NCBI RefSeq assembly: GCF_000276665.1
Contig: NW_004955438.1
Span: forward strand, 10,721,685 to 10,785,684
Length of the DNA stretch: 64,000 bases
Direction of reading: 5' to 3'
From: Chinchilla lanigera
Taxonomy: Eukaryota > Chordata > Mammalia > Rodentia > Chinchillidae
Every line of letters begins with the position of its first letter. Positions within the stretch are counted from its first letter, which is position 1. Shown one piece after another: positions 47,380 to 59,288 of this stretch. A program made the translations under genes and the position numbers. The notes under the pieces were generated by a model. That model ran no database searches, was not told the DNA's origin, and saw only the letters and a program-made list of their open reading frames with translations.

Positions 47380-47562
47380 CAGTTATTGTCTTCTCTTCCT
47401 CCTTCCCTCACCTCTCTTCCCCTTCCTCCCCCTCCTTCTTCCCCTCCTTCTTCTCCTTCCCTTTACTGTCTTATTCTTTCTCTTATCCTTCCCTCCTTCT
47501 CTGACACTTCTCCCTCCTCCCTCTTCCCTCCTCCTCCTCCTCCTCCTCCTCCCACTTTCAAG
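47380..47562 (+). repeat. Polypyrimidine tract (CCT/CTT-rich)
   Basis: About 180 bases that are almost entirely C and T on the plus strand, ending in a (CCT)n run at 47528-47552. The open frames over it are low complexity. Confidence 0.9.
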
Positions 47563-47639
47563 AAGAACTGAGACTGGGGTTGTTCAAAGTCCTAAGAGAG
47601 GCGATATTAACATATTGGGCTTATTTCTTCTGCCATTAC

Positions 47640-47850
47640 ATTCTAAGAAGTAAATTATTAATGATATTAATATCTTTCATTTACTGTCTACTCTGCAACT
47701 GGGTGCTGTGGTAATTGTTTCATATACAGTATTGTAGTGGAATGCTGTCCCAGTGACCTTACCAGTTTTCAATAATTAGAAGCATAATTATAATCCTAAT
47801 AACAGAAAACATGTATTGAGGTTTTACATTATAAACTGCAGGAGACTTCT
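47640..47850. other. Short intergenic stretch
   Basis: AT-rich; nothing recognised. Confidence 0.3.
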
Positions 47851-47854
47851 TAGG

Positions 47855-48015
47855 TCTTTGTGTGTGTGTGCAGTAACAAAGTATTTTTCCATTTTTCAGT
47901 TAAGGAAATCAGCTCAGAGATGGAGAATAAGTTGCCTTTGGTCACCCATCCTGGAGAAGGGGTCACAACCTCGAGCTGGCTGACTCCAGAGACCTGGTCT
48001 TCCCACTAGAGCAGT
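47855..48015 (-). repeat. MIR SINE, antisense
   Basis: CATTTTTCAGTTAAGGAAAT, CAGCTCAGAGATGGAGAATA, GTTGCCTTTGGTCACCC and CTGACTCCAGAGACCTGGTC follow the antisense MIR order. Confidence 0.75.
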
Positions 48016-48699
48016 CAGCCCATCATTACTCGTATTTCTCTAGGTAGGAACGTGTATCTGTGTGATTTAAACTTTTCAGTACAATGAAATATTTTCCTTC
48101 ACAGGAGCTGAAAAGGAGACTATCACTGAGACCAAAAAAGCAAATTTCACATGAAATCTAATCCTGCAACAGCAATTTTAAGGAACAAGAAGATAGGAGT
48201 CATGATCCAAAATACTAAGAATAAAGCATAGGATTCTGTTTATGTCAAAACATTTCCCTGTGATTTAAACAGATGCAGGGATTTAGTTTCAACCACGGTG
48301 GTTACAGAAAAGAGACTCTTTGCTATGTGATGGAATGGTTGCAGAAATCTGGTATTCTGTACACATTAGCCAGTTTATGCTTAATTAGTGTCTAAGACAC
48401 ACAAATGAGTGTCTATTTAACACATTTTATTGTATTCTATTCTTTAAAGAGTTCAACTTAATTATTTATGCTCATGCAAGATAATTCTCGGAAATTCGAA
48501 TTTGACTTTTCAAAACAATCCACCAGAGTGTTCCAAGTTAACATAATACATTATAACAAAATTATCTTAGAGTATATAAAAATAGGAAAATAGAGTCATT
48601 TGTCCAGCTGTCCAGGCTGTAGGTAGTTGAATTTGACAGATTCTACCTTCTGTAATATCATTTCCACAATAACTAATATGTTTTAAGAGTCTGTTTGCT

Positions 48700-48835
48700 A
48701 GGAACTAAGCCAAAAGCTTTATACTATTTCATGTAATTCAAGTAACAACCCTCATTTCTGCAGGAGGGGAACTATGGTTGAGAGAGGTTAAAATCTTGCA
48801 CAATGTCACTGAACTAGTATGAGAAGAATCAACAC
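48700..48835 (-). repeat. MIR SINE, antisense
   Basis: CAACCCTCATTTCTGCAGGA, GGGGAACTATGGTTGAGAGA and GGTTAAAATCTTGCACAATG form the antisense MIR core. Confidence 0.65.
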
Positions 48836-49387
48836 AAAAAATGCAATCGATTAATGTCATAGCTTCAAAGTCATTGATCATCACTGAGTTCTGAACATCA
48901 AGATTAAAGGCTTTTCTGTAAATGACACCTTATTAAACTTCCCTGAGAATCAGCTACCCGAGGGAGTCCACTTTGGGTCACTGTGACTGACCTCTGTGTC
49001 AGACTGTTAAAGCCATCACAAGCGTTCCAAAAGCAGGCTCAGGAAGGCATCCTTTCACAGAAAGAGTCAGGACTTACGCTCCCAGGATGAAGTTACAAAT
49101 GCCCTGCCCCACCCAGGGAGCCTGAGCCAATCTGGTGATCAAAGGTGACTCTAAGTGGGAAGAACTAAGAAATGGTCTCTATTAACTATCCTCACAGGCT
49201 TAGTCCATCTGAGACATACAGATACTAATGGCTGTTTCCAGGTCAGTTGATGAACACCTGAAAAGCAGAAGCATAATTATGGAACAGACGAATAATAATT
49301 CATAATACAGAAGAATTAATTCATAAAATACCCTCTGCCCACTCAGATCTTAAGACAACTGCATTACATGCTTGTTATTTTCTTTTT

Positions 49388-49812
49388 TACTTTAAAGAGG
49401 AAAAAAAATAGCAAAATGACAACCATGAAGACAAAAAAAATACAAAAACAATAAAAATGATACAGGATTCCAAAGCAAGATGATAGGAATTAACCATGGT
49501 TGTTACATTACACATTGTTATCTTCAAGGAAGTTGCTCAGATTACCAGATGTAAGCACGCAAGATTGACCAAACCATTAAAGACAATAACAAGTAATAAA
49601 AAAGAGTAGAAATGAAACAGAGCTCCATTAAACAAAATGGTAGGAATGCAGCAATGGTTGTTATATTGCATGTTGTTGTCTTTAAATTAGTTGTTCCAAT
49701 TACCAGATATAAGCATGCAAAACCAGTCAAGAGAAAAAAAATTTAAGCATGAACTGTTCTTTTCAATAAATCAATAGACATCAGCAATACGCTCATCCCA
49801 GCTATGCTTGTT
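49388..49812 (+). repeat. Unclassified retroelement end with 157-bp tandem duplication
   Basis: Unit 1 begins GGAATTAACCATGGTTGTTA at 49486 and unit 2 GGAATGCAGCAATGGTTGTT at 49643. Both continue through a TTACCAGATNTAAGCANGCA block. The 3' part TGAACTGTTCTTTTCAATAA carries an AATAAA signal and matches 37907-37924. This is LTR-like, in the same family as the arms at 36931 and 38246. Confidence 0.6.
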
Positions 49813-51450
49813 ATTTTTCCTTTCCTGGGCCTGTCTCCCATTTATAGTGACCGCAGGAGTAGTTCTGGATCCTTCCACTAGGGGGCGTCTGCTTATGTTT
49901 TGGGGGGGTTGAGGGGTTGTTGTTTTGTTGGAGTCGTCAGGCAAATGAATAACTATCTCCCAAAGTGTACCAGCCCCATGGCAGTCACTTACTGCAGAGA
50001 GCAAATCCTATTTTAAAAACCCATTAAATGCAGAGGTGGTCATTTACTTGCTAAACAACAACAACAAAAGCTCTCTCAATAGCTGTGTGGCTTTGGGGGA
50101 GGTTTATTCTCCACAAGGCAACAGCTTGCCACCCACAGCAAGTGCGAGGTTGGAGCAGTCTGCCCATTTGGAAAGCAAACTTCTCTGCCTCTTAAAATTC
50201 TGTTAAACGTGACACACAGTCACTGATGATTCCAAGCCCGACTACTGCCTTGTGGGAACAGACCCATGGCAAAGTTCTCCGTCCCTAATAACCACCAGAA
50301 TATCCCCAAGGGTTATCAAGCTTGTCTCCCACTCACTAACAAGAGGGACTAACAACTGCTATTAACTATTCAGGTTACTCGTTATAGTTAACCCTACAAA
50401 GCAGCAAATGACTCCTAATATCAAATGTCTTCTGCTTCATGCAGGCCAGATCCAGCGCTGACACCCTAAATTATTCATTACTCAAGCACGACAGAGATCC
50501 CTTCTTGGTTGCTCTCAGGTAGAGGTGAGATAGCCCCTGTCCTAGGCTCCCTAGTGGTCGAGGGTTTTGCATAAATGGATTTCTGGGTTTTTTTCCTAAC
50601 AACAACCCAGAACTGAACCACTGCATAGCCATGTGGAAAGCACGATGGTCCTGTAGTCAAACAGATGTGGTTCAGGGGATCATGAGGGCCACTTTCTTTC
50701 TCTAAGACCAGTAGGTTTATGTCACACTGTCCTACCACAATCTATATTTATACTCCTCATGTTCAAAAGATTGTTAGGTTCCTAGTGATCTGTCTTTGGC
50801 TATTAGGGAATGTTAATAAAGATCTTGCACCATAATTCCAATTGTAGGCATCAAAAGACTTCAGTGAAACCTCTAATACCTAAGAGGATGATTGTGGAAA
50901 TCCAGGGAGTGGCTGCACCACCATCAACAACTTTTCTTTTTAAAATTTTGACTAATAGCTAGCTCATTCATAGATTTGCCAACTCCCAATAGCAAAAAAA
51001 GGGCATAAAATATTTATTCTTACATGTGCGATTTTTAAGAACTATGAGTCGCAAGCTGACAAAATTTAAACTAATAGGTAATCTCGTGAGACAGTATTTG
51101 CCAGAAATAGGCCTCGTTGATTGCCTGGCTCCTCTGTGCATTCTATTCCTTGGTTGAGAGCCTCTGCTCACTGCTGTCTTGGTGACGTGCTAAATCATCA
51201 GAACAGCGTGCGACATCAGCTTTATTCTGACAGAAATGCCTCCTTCACATTATGATTTAGTGTGAGGTCCTTGGCCATAGGAAAAGTTTTCTGAAACATG
51301 TAAAATAAAGTGAAACTATTGTTGACAACATTTTCAATGCCCTTCATTTAAGAATCTATGTTGTAGGTTTCTCTTAGTGTTTAGGGACAAGAAAACATAT
51401 AACTGGCAAATGAGTTTATAATAAAATCAAGGTTTTTCTTTAGTTTTTAG
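49813..51450. other. Intergenic, no gene recognised
   Basis: No recognised gene. It includes a short G-rich run near 49900 and several frames without known domains. Confidence 0.35.
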
Positions 51451-51457
51451 AAAGATA

Positions 51458-51602
51458 TAAAACACTTGGTGATTCATGCCTATAATCCCAGCACTGGGGA
51501 GGCTGAGGCAGGAGGACTGCCATGAGTTCAAGGCCAGCCTGGACTATGTAGCAAGTTCAAGTTCAGCTTAAATTACACAGTGAGACCCTGTCTCAAAACA
51601 CT
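51458..51602 (+). repeat. B1 SINE, sense
   Basis: CACTTGGTGATTCATGCCTA, TAATCCCAGCACTGGGGAGG, GAGTTCAAGGCCAGCCTGGA, a degraded second internal block and GTGAGACCCTGTCTCAAAAC, then an A/G-rich tail. Confidence 0.93.
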
Positions 51603-51660
51603 GAAAAAAAAAGAAGAGGAAGGAGAAGAAGGAGAAGGTAAAAGAGAAGAAAAGAAAATT
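51603..51660 (+). repeat. (GAA)n-type purine tract
   Basis: Purine-rich repeat grown from the B1 A-tail. Confidence 0.85.
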
Positions 51661-51887
51661 TTCTTTTTTAAAAATGAAATCAGCAAGCTTTCTTCTTAAA
51701 ATAATTATCTTCCCATTCTCCTGAATGAGTTCCAGTGTTCCTTTTATTTTTATTTAACTGCCTTGTGGGTATTTTATACATAAGCTATGTTTCTATAGCA
51801 TGTACATGTTTGTTACAATCATTTCTAATCCTTCCAGATTCAATCAGTAAATATATATCTAGATAGCATAGGTAGAAGACCCTCACC

Positions 51888-51926
51888 TCAAACAAACAAA
51901 CAAATGAACAAACAAGCAAACAAAAA
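51888..51926 (+). repeat. (AAAC)n microsatellite
   Basis: About nine CAAA-type units with a few substitutions. Confidence 0.9.
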
Positions 51927-52061
51927 TCCTCCAGAGGTGATAGAAGCAAACAAGTCATCCAGGTCTCTTAAGCTAATCAAGTTCCTGAGCTAATATCAGG
52001 TAAAGCTGTGAAGGCTGTGAGGCGATTCTGAGCCCTAGTGTCCTCCACGCCCCTCTGATCA

Positions 52062-52165
52062 TCAGTTGCTATGTAACATATCAAACCCAAACAGTGGTTT
52101 AAAAGCAATAACCAATCATTTATTTTACTGGTGATTCTGGAGGTTAGCTGGAATCAGCCAGCTAG
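52062..52165 (-). repeat. MLT1-type LTR fragment, antisense
   Basis: GTTGCTATGTAACATATCAA, GTGGTTTAAAAGCAATAACC and CTGGTGATTCTGGAGGTTAG form the antisense MLT1 opening. Confidence 0.55.
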
Positions 52166-52258
52166 TAGTTCTCAACTCAGAGTGATCTTTCCTTGGGGGA
52201 CATTTAGAAACATCCAACAACAGTACTTGGCAGTAGAGAGGTTGTGCTATTAGACAGA
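52166..52258. repeat. MER5-like hAT fragment
   Basis: AGTAGTTCTCAACTCAGAGT, GGGGGACATTTAGAAACATC and CAGTAGAGAGGTTGTGCTAT correspond to the start of the ancient MER5 family, truncated. Confidence 0.55.
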
Positions 52259-52611
52259 TTTGAAAAAGATTCATATTATTATACCATTCACAATGTGAGG
52301 TTTCAGTTGAAAATTACTTATACCAAGAACTAGGAAAAACTTAAGCTGAATAAGAAAACACTATCAATTGCCAGCACCAAGAGACAAAGATGTTAGAACG
52401 AGCTGATACAGATTATATACCAGCCATCACAAAAAGATAATGCTCCACCAAGCAATTATGAAAGCACTTGAGTTAAATAAAAAAAAGTAAGTCTCAACAA
52501 AGAAATAGAAAATATAAAGAAGAAAAATGAACATTTTGGAAATAAGCATTCAAAAACTTTATTTTCTTTTTCCATCTTATAAGGACATCTAAAATGTTTA
52601 CTAATAATGGC

Positions 52612-52902
52612 AAACAACATTACTTTTATTGTCATTTATTTTATGCTGAATTTCTTTCTGTGCCATAAGTTTTTGTTTCTTCAGTTTCTTCTGGGATATC
52701 TTTTTCTTCTGTGCAACTTATTCCTCTGGTTTAGGAAGAATTTGTTCATTTTCAGTAAGGATCATCTCAGCATGGCAGGGGAGCTCATGTATGGGTTAAC
52801 CCGGCCGTGAGCTCTGTAAGCACGGTGGCGCATCTTGGGTGCTTTGTTCACCTGGATATGTTCAATGACCAGAGAATCTACAACTAAAAACTTTAAATAG
52901 TC
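52612..52902 (-). pseudogene. RPL17: RPL17 processed pseudogene, 5'-truncated
   Basis: The minus strand encodes the C-terminal third of ribosomal protein L17: [23 protein letters not shown] and NPYMSSP are recognisable, followed by a lysine-rich tail. There are no introns. Inactivating changes: a one-base deletion just after NPYMSSP (about 52775) that shifts the frame into an early stop; an in-frame TAA within the PEE...VAQKKK stretch; and loss of the normal stop near 52660. The 3' UTR continues to about 52612 but no poly-A remains, so the insertion is old. The mRNA is ribosomal, so retrocopies are common. Confidence 0.85.
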
Positions 52903-52999
52903 AATGTATGGGCTCAACAGGAGAACAGAGGGAGCAGAAAGAAGCATCAGTGATTTGAAGATTCCTAGTTTGAACAACAGAAACAAAGTAGATTGAAAC

Positions 53000-53580
53000 A
53001 ATGAACAAGTTCTAAGAGAAGTGTGAGACTACATTAAGTTTGAAAAAGAAATAGAGGCTGAAAATAAAATATCCAAGGAATAGCAGCTGAAAAAACCTAA
53101 ATGTTCAATTACATAGATATAGATCTATAGACATAGCACTATAGACTCCAGAAACTATGAACAGCACATACGACAAATTCAAGAGAAATCCTCACTGAGA
53201 CACATTATAGTCAAACTTCTGGAAGCTAAGGACTAAGAAATAAATCTTGGAGGCCATAATGGAGAAATCAACAAGGGAAGAATAATTGGAGCAACAGTGG
53301 ATTTCTCTTGAGAAAGCATGCAGGTGCACTTTCAAGTACAAGAAAATAAGAATATAAAATAAGAAAAAAAGAAAGAATGCTACATCTGACAAAAATACCT
53401 TCAAGAATAAAGGGGAAATCAAGATATTCTCAGAGGAAGGGAAACTCTAGCAGATCTACCTAAAAAAAATGGCCAAAGAAAGTTATTTAAGCATGAAGCA
53501 AATTATTAGAAGAAATTATAAGGACTCATTACTATCAGGAAGAAAGAACAAGGTAAGAGTGGAAATATGGTAAATACAAT
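53000..53580 (+). repeat. Old L1 (5'/ORF1-proximal type) fragment, sense
   Basis: Follows a common old L1 pattern: ACACATTATAGTCAAACTTC, TGGAAGCTAAGGACTAAGAA, TTGGAGGCCATAATGG, CAAAAATACCTTCAAGAATA and AAGGGGAAATCAAGATATTC. The pseudogene at 52612-52902 and this repeat are adjacent. Confidence 0.6.
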
Positions 53581-55360
53581 AGAATTCTTTTGTGTTTTCT
53601 CAATTATGTTTGATTTTTAAAGCAAAGGTTTTAATATTATCCAACTTGGTGCTCAGCATAAGTAGAGAACATACTTAAGATAATTTTGATATTCTTAGAA
53701 GAGGGTAAAAGAATGTAATAAGAGGTAAAGTTTCCCTATTTCCCTGATAAAATGTCAATACCAATAGACATCAGTACATTCTGTATTAACACCAGAGCAA
53801 TGACTGAAAATGGAATATGAAGGTATATATTCAAAAGCAAATGCAAATGAAATTCAAATGTTCAATTAACACACTTGAGACAAAAAGAAAACAAACCCTG
53901 AATTTATCACCCACTATAATAAGGGAGAGACAAAAGGTGAGAAAAAGTTTGTCTTACTAGAACAGAACACTGATTTTGCACTAGATTCTGGGGCAGCAAG
54001 GGTTCAAGCACTAGGGATCTAAGGGGTTGGCATCTCTTGTAGAAACATGGTTGCTCAAGTGAGATTCCTGTTGATTAGTTTGCAGTCCTTGGTATGTTTA
54101 CTGAAGTGAATCTATCACTGACTGGCTGACTTTTAGATACAAGGAAATGATGTGATTGGTTGACTGGCAAGTATGTTCACTAAAGTAAATTACCTTGTCC
54201 TATAGGATAGGTTTAAAACTGGCTCCAGGAGCTACTTGTTATCACAACTAGTGAAAAATCCATTTTTTCTTAAATTTGGAGTAAGTTCTTTATTTTCACT
54301 GGCATTGTCTTTTGAATGTGTGTATTTACAGTTTATTTCTAATTTTATAAGTCTTTGTCCCCCAATAAAAGCATATCTGCCGTGATATGGTAGCATGGGA
54401 AGTGTTCATGGAAAGAAATTAGCATATCCTTTCTTTTTGTCTATTCATGACCAATTTTCCCACTTCTGATACAATACCTGTCCCTCCTACCTCTTCCCCC
54501 ACCATAGCTTCAGGATGTTCTTCCTTTTCTACAACCACCATGTGGTCTTGAGGACAGCAGCCAGTCTCTGGCCGCATGAATGGATACATGCCCCAGAAGC
54601 AGCCAATCATAATGCCATACTCCCTTCAGTATAGGGTTTGGTCTACAAACGAGTGCATGACTCAGGTTGAGCCAATCCTTGCAATCCTTATCGGAATGTT
54701 AAGTAGAGATGATAAGAATATTTCCTTTTCCTCTTAGATCTCTAGGTAGAAATACTGTCAGGCCCAAGCTGTCCATGGTCATAGTTATCTCTGCAGAAGG
54801 AAAGCCCATCTGCAGGAGCAGAAAATGAAGCCACCACCCATGAAAAGCAGAGATAAGAAACAACATAGGGGCTGAAAAAGAGAATAACATTGACAGCATT
54901 CCATGTGTTGGAGGCTACCTTCACCTCTGCTTTTCTTGACTTCTTGAGCAAATATCAGTGTGCCTTCTTATACAACCAAAATAGCCCAGGGTTTGTAAAA
55001 GAAGCTTTGGGTAGCAGTTACGAGACAGCTATGGCTTCAGTAGGAGCTGGCTGGGGGAAGAATGAATTTCTTGACAAAGAATTTAAACCACCAGCTCTCT
55101 AGATGATAGGACTGTCTTCACAGTTCTCATGTTCAAGCTTTTCTACTGGTCTGTCTCCACACTCAGCTGTGCCTAAGCAAAGCACGTTCAGGAGCATTAT
55201 TAGAGATCATGTGATATATGAGTCCTAAGTGGGTAAAAGCATTAATCTGATTGCTCTTCAACTACGTGGAGAGGTTTCCTGAATAAAAAATTGTCCCCTT
55301 TTTACTCAGCACGTGTTTGCATCATATCTTCACTGCATGGATGCTGTTTGATGACCATCT
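53581..55360. other. Intergenic, no gene recognised
   Basis: The first few hundred bases may be more old L1. Nothing else recognised; frames at 54419-55102 lack known domains. Confidence 0.35.
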
Positions 55361-55364
55361 TTCT

Positions 55365-55500
55365 CAATAGATTCTGAGTTTCTTCAGGGCAGCAACCATG
55401 TCTGGTCATGGTTGACATGTAGTTTTATAACAATGCAGTTATCTACTAGTGCTCAATAAACGCTTCTTCAATGCATGATGGGTAATGAGTCAATAAATGA
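55365..55500 (+). repeat. LINE-2 3' end, sense
   Basis: TAGATTCTGAGTTTCTTCAG, GGCAGCAACCATGTCTGGTC and AGTGCTCAATAAACGCTTCT match the L2 3' terminal layout. Confidence 0.65.
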
Positions 55501-55963
55501 CTGCATTCTCAACTACTGTTTCTGAAATTAATACCTGGCAGTTGTAGAACAAGCTGGGGCAGGGAGAGATTTAGGAGGGCTCATCACTCAACAGCAAGCA
55601 TTATGGATACTTTATCCCTTAAAGGATTGGATTCAAGAGTCGCCAGTTTCTAGCTTTGCTCTCTAGAAGGGACCTTCGCTCCTCTGGAGAAGGAAGGAAA
55701 GAGGGAAAAACAGCACTTTGCTGGCAGAATCATATAAACTCACATTTGTATAAAATTTTGTAGCTCTCCAAACGCGTTTTCATTCACAATGCCTCACTTA
55801 ATAGGCTGCGGGATGGAAAGGACACGTTCTAACTTTCCTGGTGGAAAAGCACTAGCAACTTTCCAAGCTTTTGCAACTAGCATGAGGAGATAAAATCTGA
55901 AAACTGCTTTCAGATTTTACCTCCCCTGGGGGTGCTCTGTAGCGGACACTGTGCTACACCAGT

Positions 55964-56823
55964 GTGTTCATTTTCATGTTGCTGCTGTACCGCTTACTAT
56001 AAATGCAGTGTCTTAAAACAGAACAGATATATTCTCTTATACTTCTGGAGCCCAGAAGGTTAAAATTGCTTTCATCAGGCTGAAGTGAAGTATCAATAAG
56101 GTTGCATTCTCTCTAGAGGGTTTGGTGCTGGGAATCTGTTTCCTTACCATTTTCAGTTTCTAATGGTTGCCTTTATTACCCTGCTTATGATCCCTTCCTC
56201 CACCTTCAAGGCATGTGACTCCAATCCCTTCATGTCACCTCTTCCCTTGACTCTGACTTCTCTTGTACCCTTTTTATATGGACCCTTGTGAGTGCATTGG
56301 ATCTAGCTAGATAATCCAAGCTCATCTTTCCATCTCAAGATCCTGGGCTTGTGTGTAATATACCTTTGCTATCTGAGACAGTTGTCTTGGTTACTTTTCT
56401 CTCATTGCTGAGACAAAATACCTGACACCCAGAATTAAGGAAGGAAAGGTTTATTTAGCTCACAGTTTGTGGAGGTTTCAGTCCATAATAGCTGGTTCCA
56501 AGGCAGAGTGGCAAATGGCAGAGGGCAATAGTTCACGGCAGCAGAAAACAGAAAAAGCAGAAGAGCAAAAAAGGAGGAGCTGTAAACAAGATTCTTTCCC
56601 TGCCTTGTACTGTATGCAGGCTGCCTGCCCCAGGGTGAGTGTAGCACTCACACCCGTAGGCCCAGCATTGGACCCCAGATCAATCATAAACTCTAGAAAC
56701 CCACCCCTTGACTGCATAAGGCTTTGGGGGGACATCTAGACATCAACCATAATAACAACATAATTGGAAGTTCTAAGGATTAAGACACGGACATATTTTA
56801 GAGTCATTATTCAGCCTATCACA
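55964..56823 (-). repeat. MLT1-type LTR, antisense, split by a younger LTR
   Basis: Left part: TAAATGCAGTGTCTTAAAAC, ATATTCTCTTATACTTCTGG, TCTGTTTCCTTACCATTTTC and GGACCCTTGTGAGTGCATTG. Right part resumes after 56757 with GAAGTTCTAAGGATTAAGAC and ends TTATTCAGCCTATCACA. The interruption is the MaLR LTR at 56383-56757. Confidence 0.75.
56383..56757 (-). repeat. MaLR-type solo LTR nested in MLT1, antisense
   Basis: TGTCTTGGTTACTTTTCTCT, GGTTTATTTAGCTCACAGTT and GACATCTAGACATCAACCAT; same family as 16360 and 23247. Its position inside the older MLT1 sets the insertion order. Confidence 0.8.
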
Positions 56824-58120
56824 AGTAATAAACAAATAATATAATTATTATGAGGCCTATATGTGGTCTTTATGAGCCCTGTCCAGTTACCATAGTTTGA
56901 AGTCTTTAACAATGGTTTATTTCTTCTTTACATGCCACACACAGGTTTGCCAAAATGAAAAGCAACACTCCTAATTGAAAATTACTTAAACACAAGGAGA
57001 TGCATCGTTAGGTTGAAATACCAGAGGTCCCAAATGAAGAGACCATTCTAGCAATTGTGACAGAATGTGGGTCTGTCTGCAAAGACTATCAGAGTCCCCC
57101 CAGCCCTCCCCAGCACATCCTTTCTGTGAGAGCTGCAGGCCAGTGGAAAGAGGGAAGTGGAGGCTTGTGAGCCCAGGGGATTTCAACCACCTATATTGCC
57201 TGAGATAGATCTGCTGCCTCTGCAGACATTAGGGCCACTTCTCAGACTGCCCCATGTTCATATCCATTGGTCATTATGAGTATGGGGTTTGACTGCATCC
57301 CTAAGAACTCTCAAGCAAGGAGAAGGTAACCGGATAGACTTCAAGCATCAGTGAAACTCTGGGCCTGATGGTTTCCTATTCCATTCTGGTGTATTCCAGA
57401 CACACTAAAAGAGAACAGTAGCTGAGATTGGCTGTATCTTTGTAGGTCCTTAGTTCCACTTACAAATGAGCATAGTAGAGTTCCTTTTCTGTAGTCTTTT
57501 GTCTCTAACTTCCACACACAGTCCCCACCACCCCTTACACAAATCACACCAACCTCTCTTAAAGGGATGTCAAAGGATTATGGGATGAGTCATGTGAAAA
57601 CCTCCAGTAATTCAAGGTCTCTTCACTTCAGCAAATATCAACTCCAAGGTCATTGGCTAATAAAAGATACTACTTTAAGATCAAGTAGGCATATGAGTGA
57701 CTGCCTGACTGACTTCCACAGGAAATATCTCTGCACTCAGAATGTTTCCTTCAGGTCCTTTCTTATGAGCATTTTGTGCTTTTTCTTTCCTGAAAATAAC
57801 ATATAAAATAATGTTGCAGACAGTACAATTATGGAAGATTGTGACAGTGATGATATATTTCCATGACTAGCAATGGAAGATAATGACAGTATTCATGTTT
57901 TATGATGTTAGCTGAAGATATAATGAGGAATTAATGATAGACATAAGAATGTATTTGAAAGTCAGCAAAATATGAAATTTACAGATTCTAGCTCTTTTAT
58001 AGAATTTCTTAGGAAAATATGCTGAATTAAAAGACTTGTTATCTTTACTTTTAAAAATATGTATAAAATGCAGTCCAAATTTTTTGTTTTCATTCTTTAA
58101 TAATGGACAGTCGTTTGTTG
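56824..58120. other. Intergenic, no gene recognised
   Basis: Nothing recognised; AT-rich. Confidence 0.35.
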
Positions 58121-58124
58121 GAAG

Positions 58125-59285
58125 AAAAGGTGCAATGTCACCAAATTCTAGGGCAAAATAAGGATTCTCAGAACTACCAAAGATACAATGATAGCTCCAG
58201 GGGAGAAGTAAAAGAGAGAGAGATACAAAAGAAATGTTTATATCAATAATGACTTAGAAGTTCCCCAAATTAATGTCAGACAGCAAAGCACAAATGTAGG
58301 AATGTCAAAGAACACTAACCAAGATAAATGCCAAGACTTCAAAATACTATGCTCAGCCATATGCTATTCAAACTTCAAAAAGTCTTAAAAACAACTTAAA
58401 ATAATTCACAGGAAAAGTCACCTTACTTATAAAGGAACAAACATAAGAATCATATCCCACTTCTCTTTAAAAATAATGCAAGCCATAAGAGTTGCATGAA
58501 ATATATAAAATGTTGAGAGGAAAATCCTAGGTTGGTTAAACCACCAATCACACATTCCTGCTAAATTGTTAGTCAAAAGTAAAGGGGAAACAAAGACTTT
58601 CTTAAATAAAAATCAAGAGAAGGTGTTCCTAGTAGATCCAGTTGTAAGAAATACTTGAAGCTCTTTGGGAAAAATAATATGAGCTAGAAACTCAGGTCTA
58701 CATAAAAGAGGAAGAGTATTGAAGAAGAAATAAAAGTAAAACAAAACCTTGTGTCTTATTCTTAATTGGCATACAAGATAAGTTTGTTCAAAATAATAAC
58801 AATACTATGATTAGATATGCAAGTGTACATGGTTATGCATGAGTGAAATGGATAGCTGCAGTGTTGCAGGGACAGGAGGAAGGAATAATAACATTTATAA
58901 ATTAATTGCACTGCTGTGAAGTGATACAGTGTGAACTGAAAGGAGACCTGGATCAGTAAATATACACTGTATGCATATTGCAAATTTGTGAGCAAGCATA
59001 ATTGGTATGCTAGGGAGAAAAATCAAATCATAACATGCTCGGCTAAAAGCATAAAAGGCAGAAAATTTGTAGAAAATGAAAATAATAAAGCACAAGGGCA
59101 ACACAGAAAACATTAACAAAAATGACAGATATCAATCAAACAACACCAATAATCACTTTTTTTCCAATACTCACTTTTAATGTCTAAATGTACAAATAAA
59201 AAGGTAGAGGTTGTCACAGTGCATTAGAAATCAAGACCAAACTATAAGAGGTCTACTGAGAGAAACCCACTTTGAATATAAAGAC
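58125..59285 (+). repeat. Old L1 fragment, sense
   Basis: Same kind of L1 text as 53000-53580: a stretch resembling AATAATGCAAGCCATAAGAG, GTAAAGGGGAAACAAAGACT, TTTCTTAAATAAAAATCAAG and GTAGATCCAGTTGTAAGAAA. Many stops. Confidence 0.55.
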
Positions 59286-59288
59286 ATG

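Noticed and set aside
47324..47653. Leucine/proline-rich open frames
   Set aside because: Translation of the polypyrimidine tract; low complexity without a domain.
52607..52810. Plus-strand hydrophobic 67-residue frame
   Set aside because: It is the complement of the lysine-rich RPL17 pseudogene tail.
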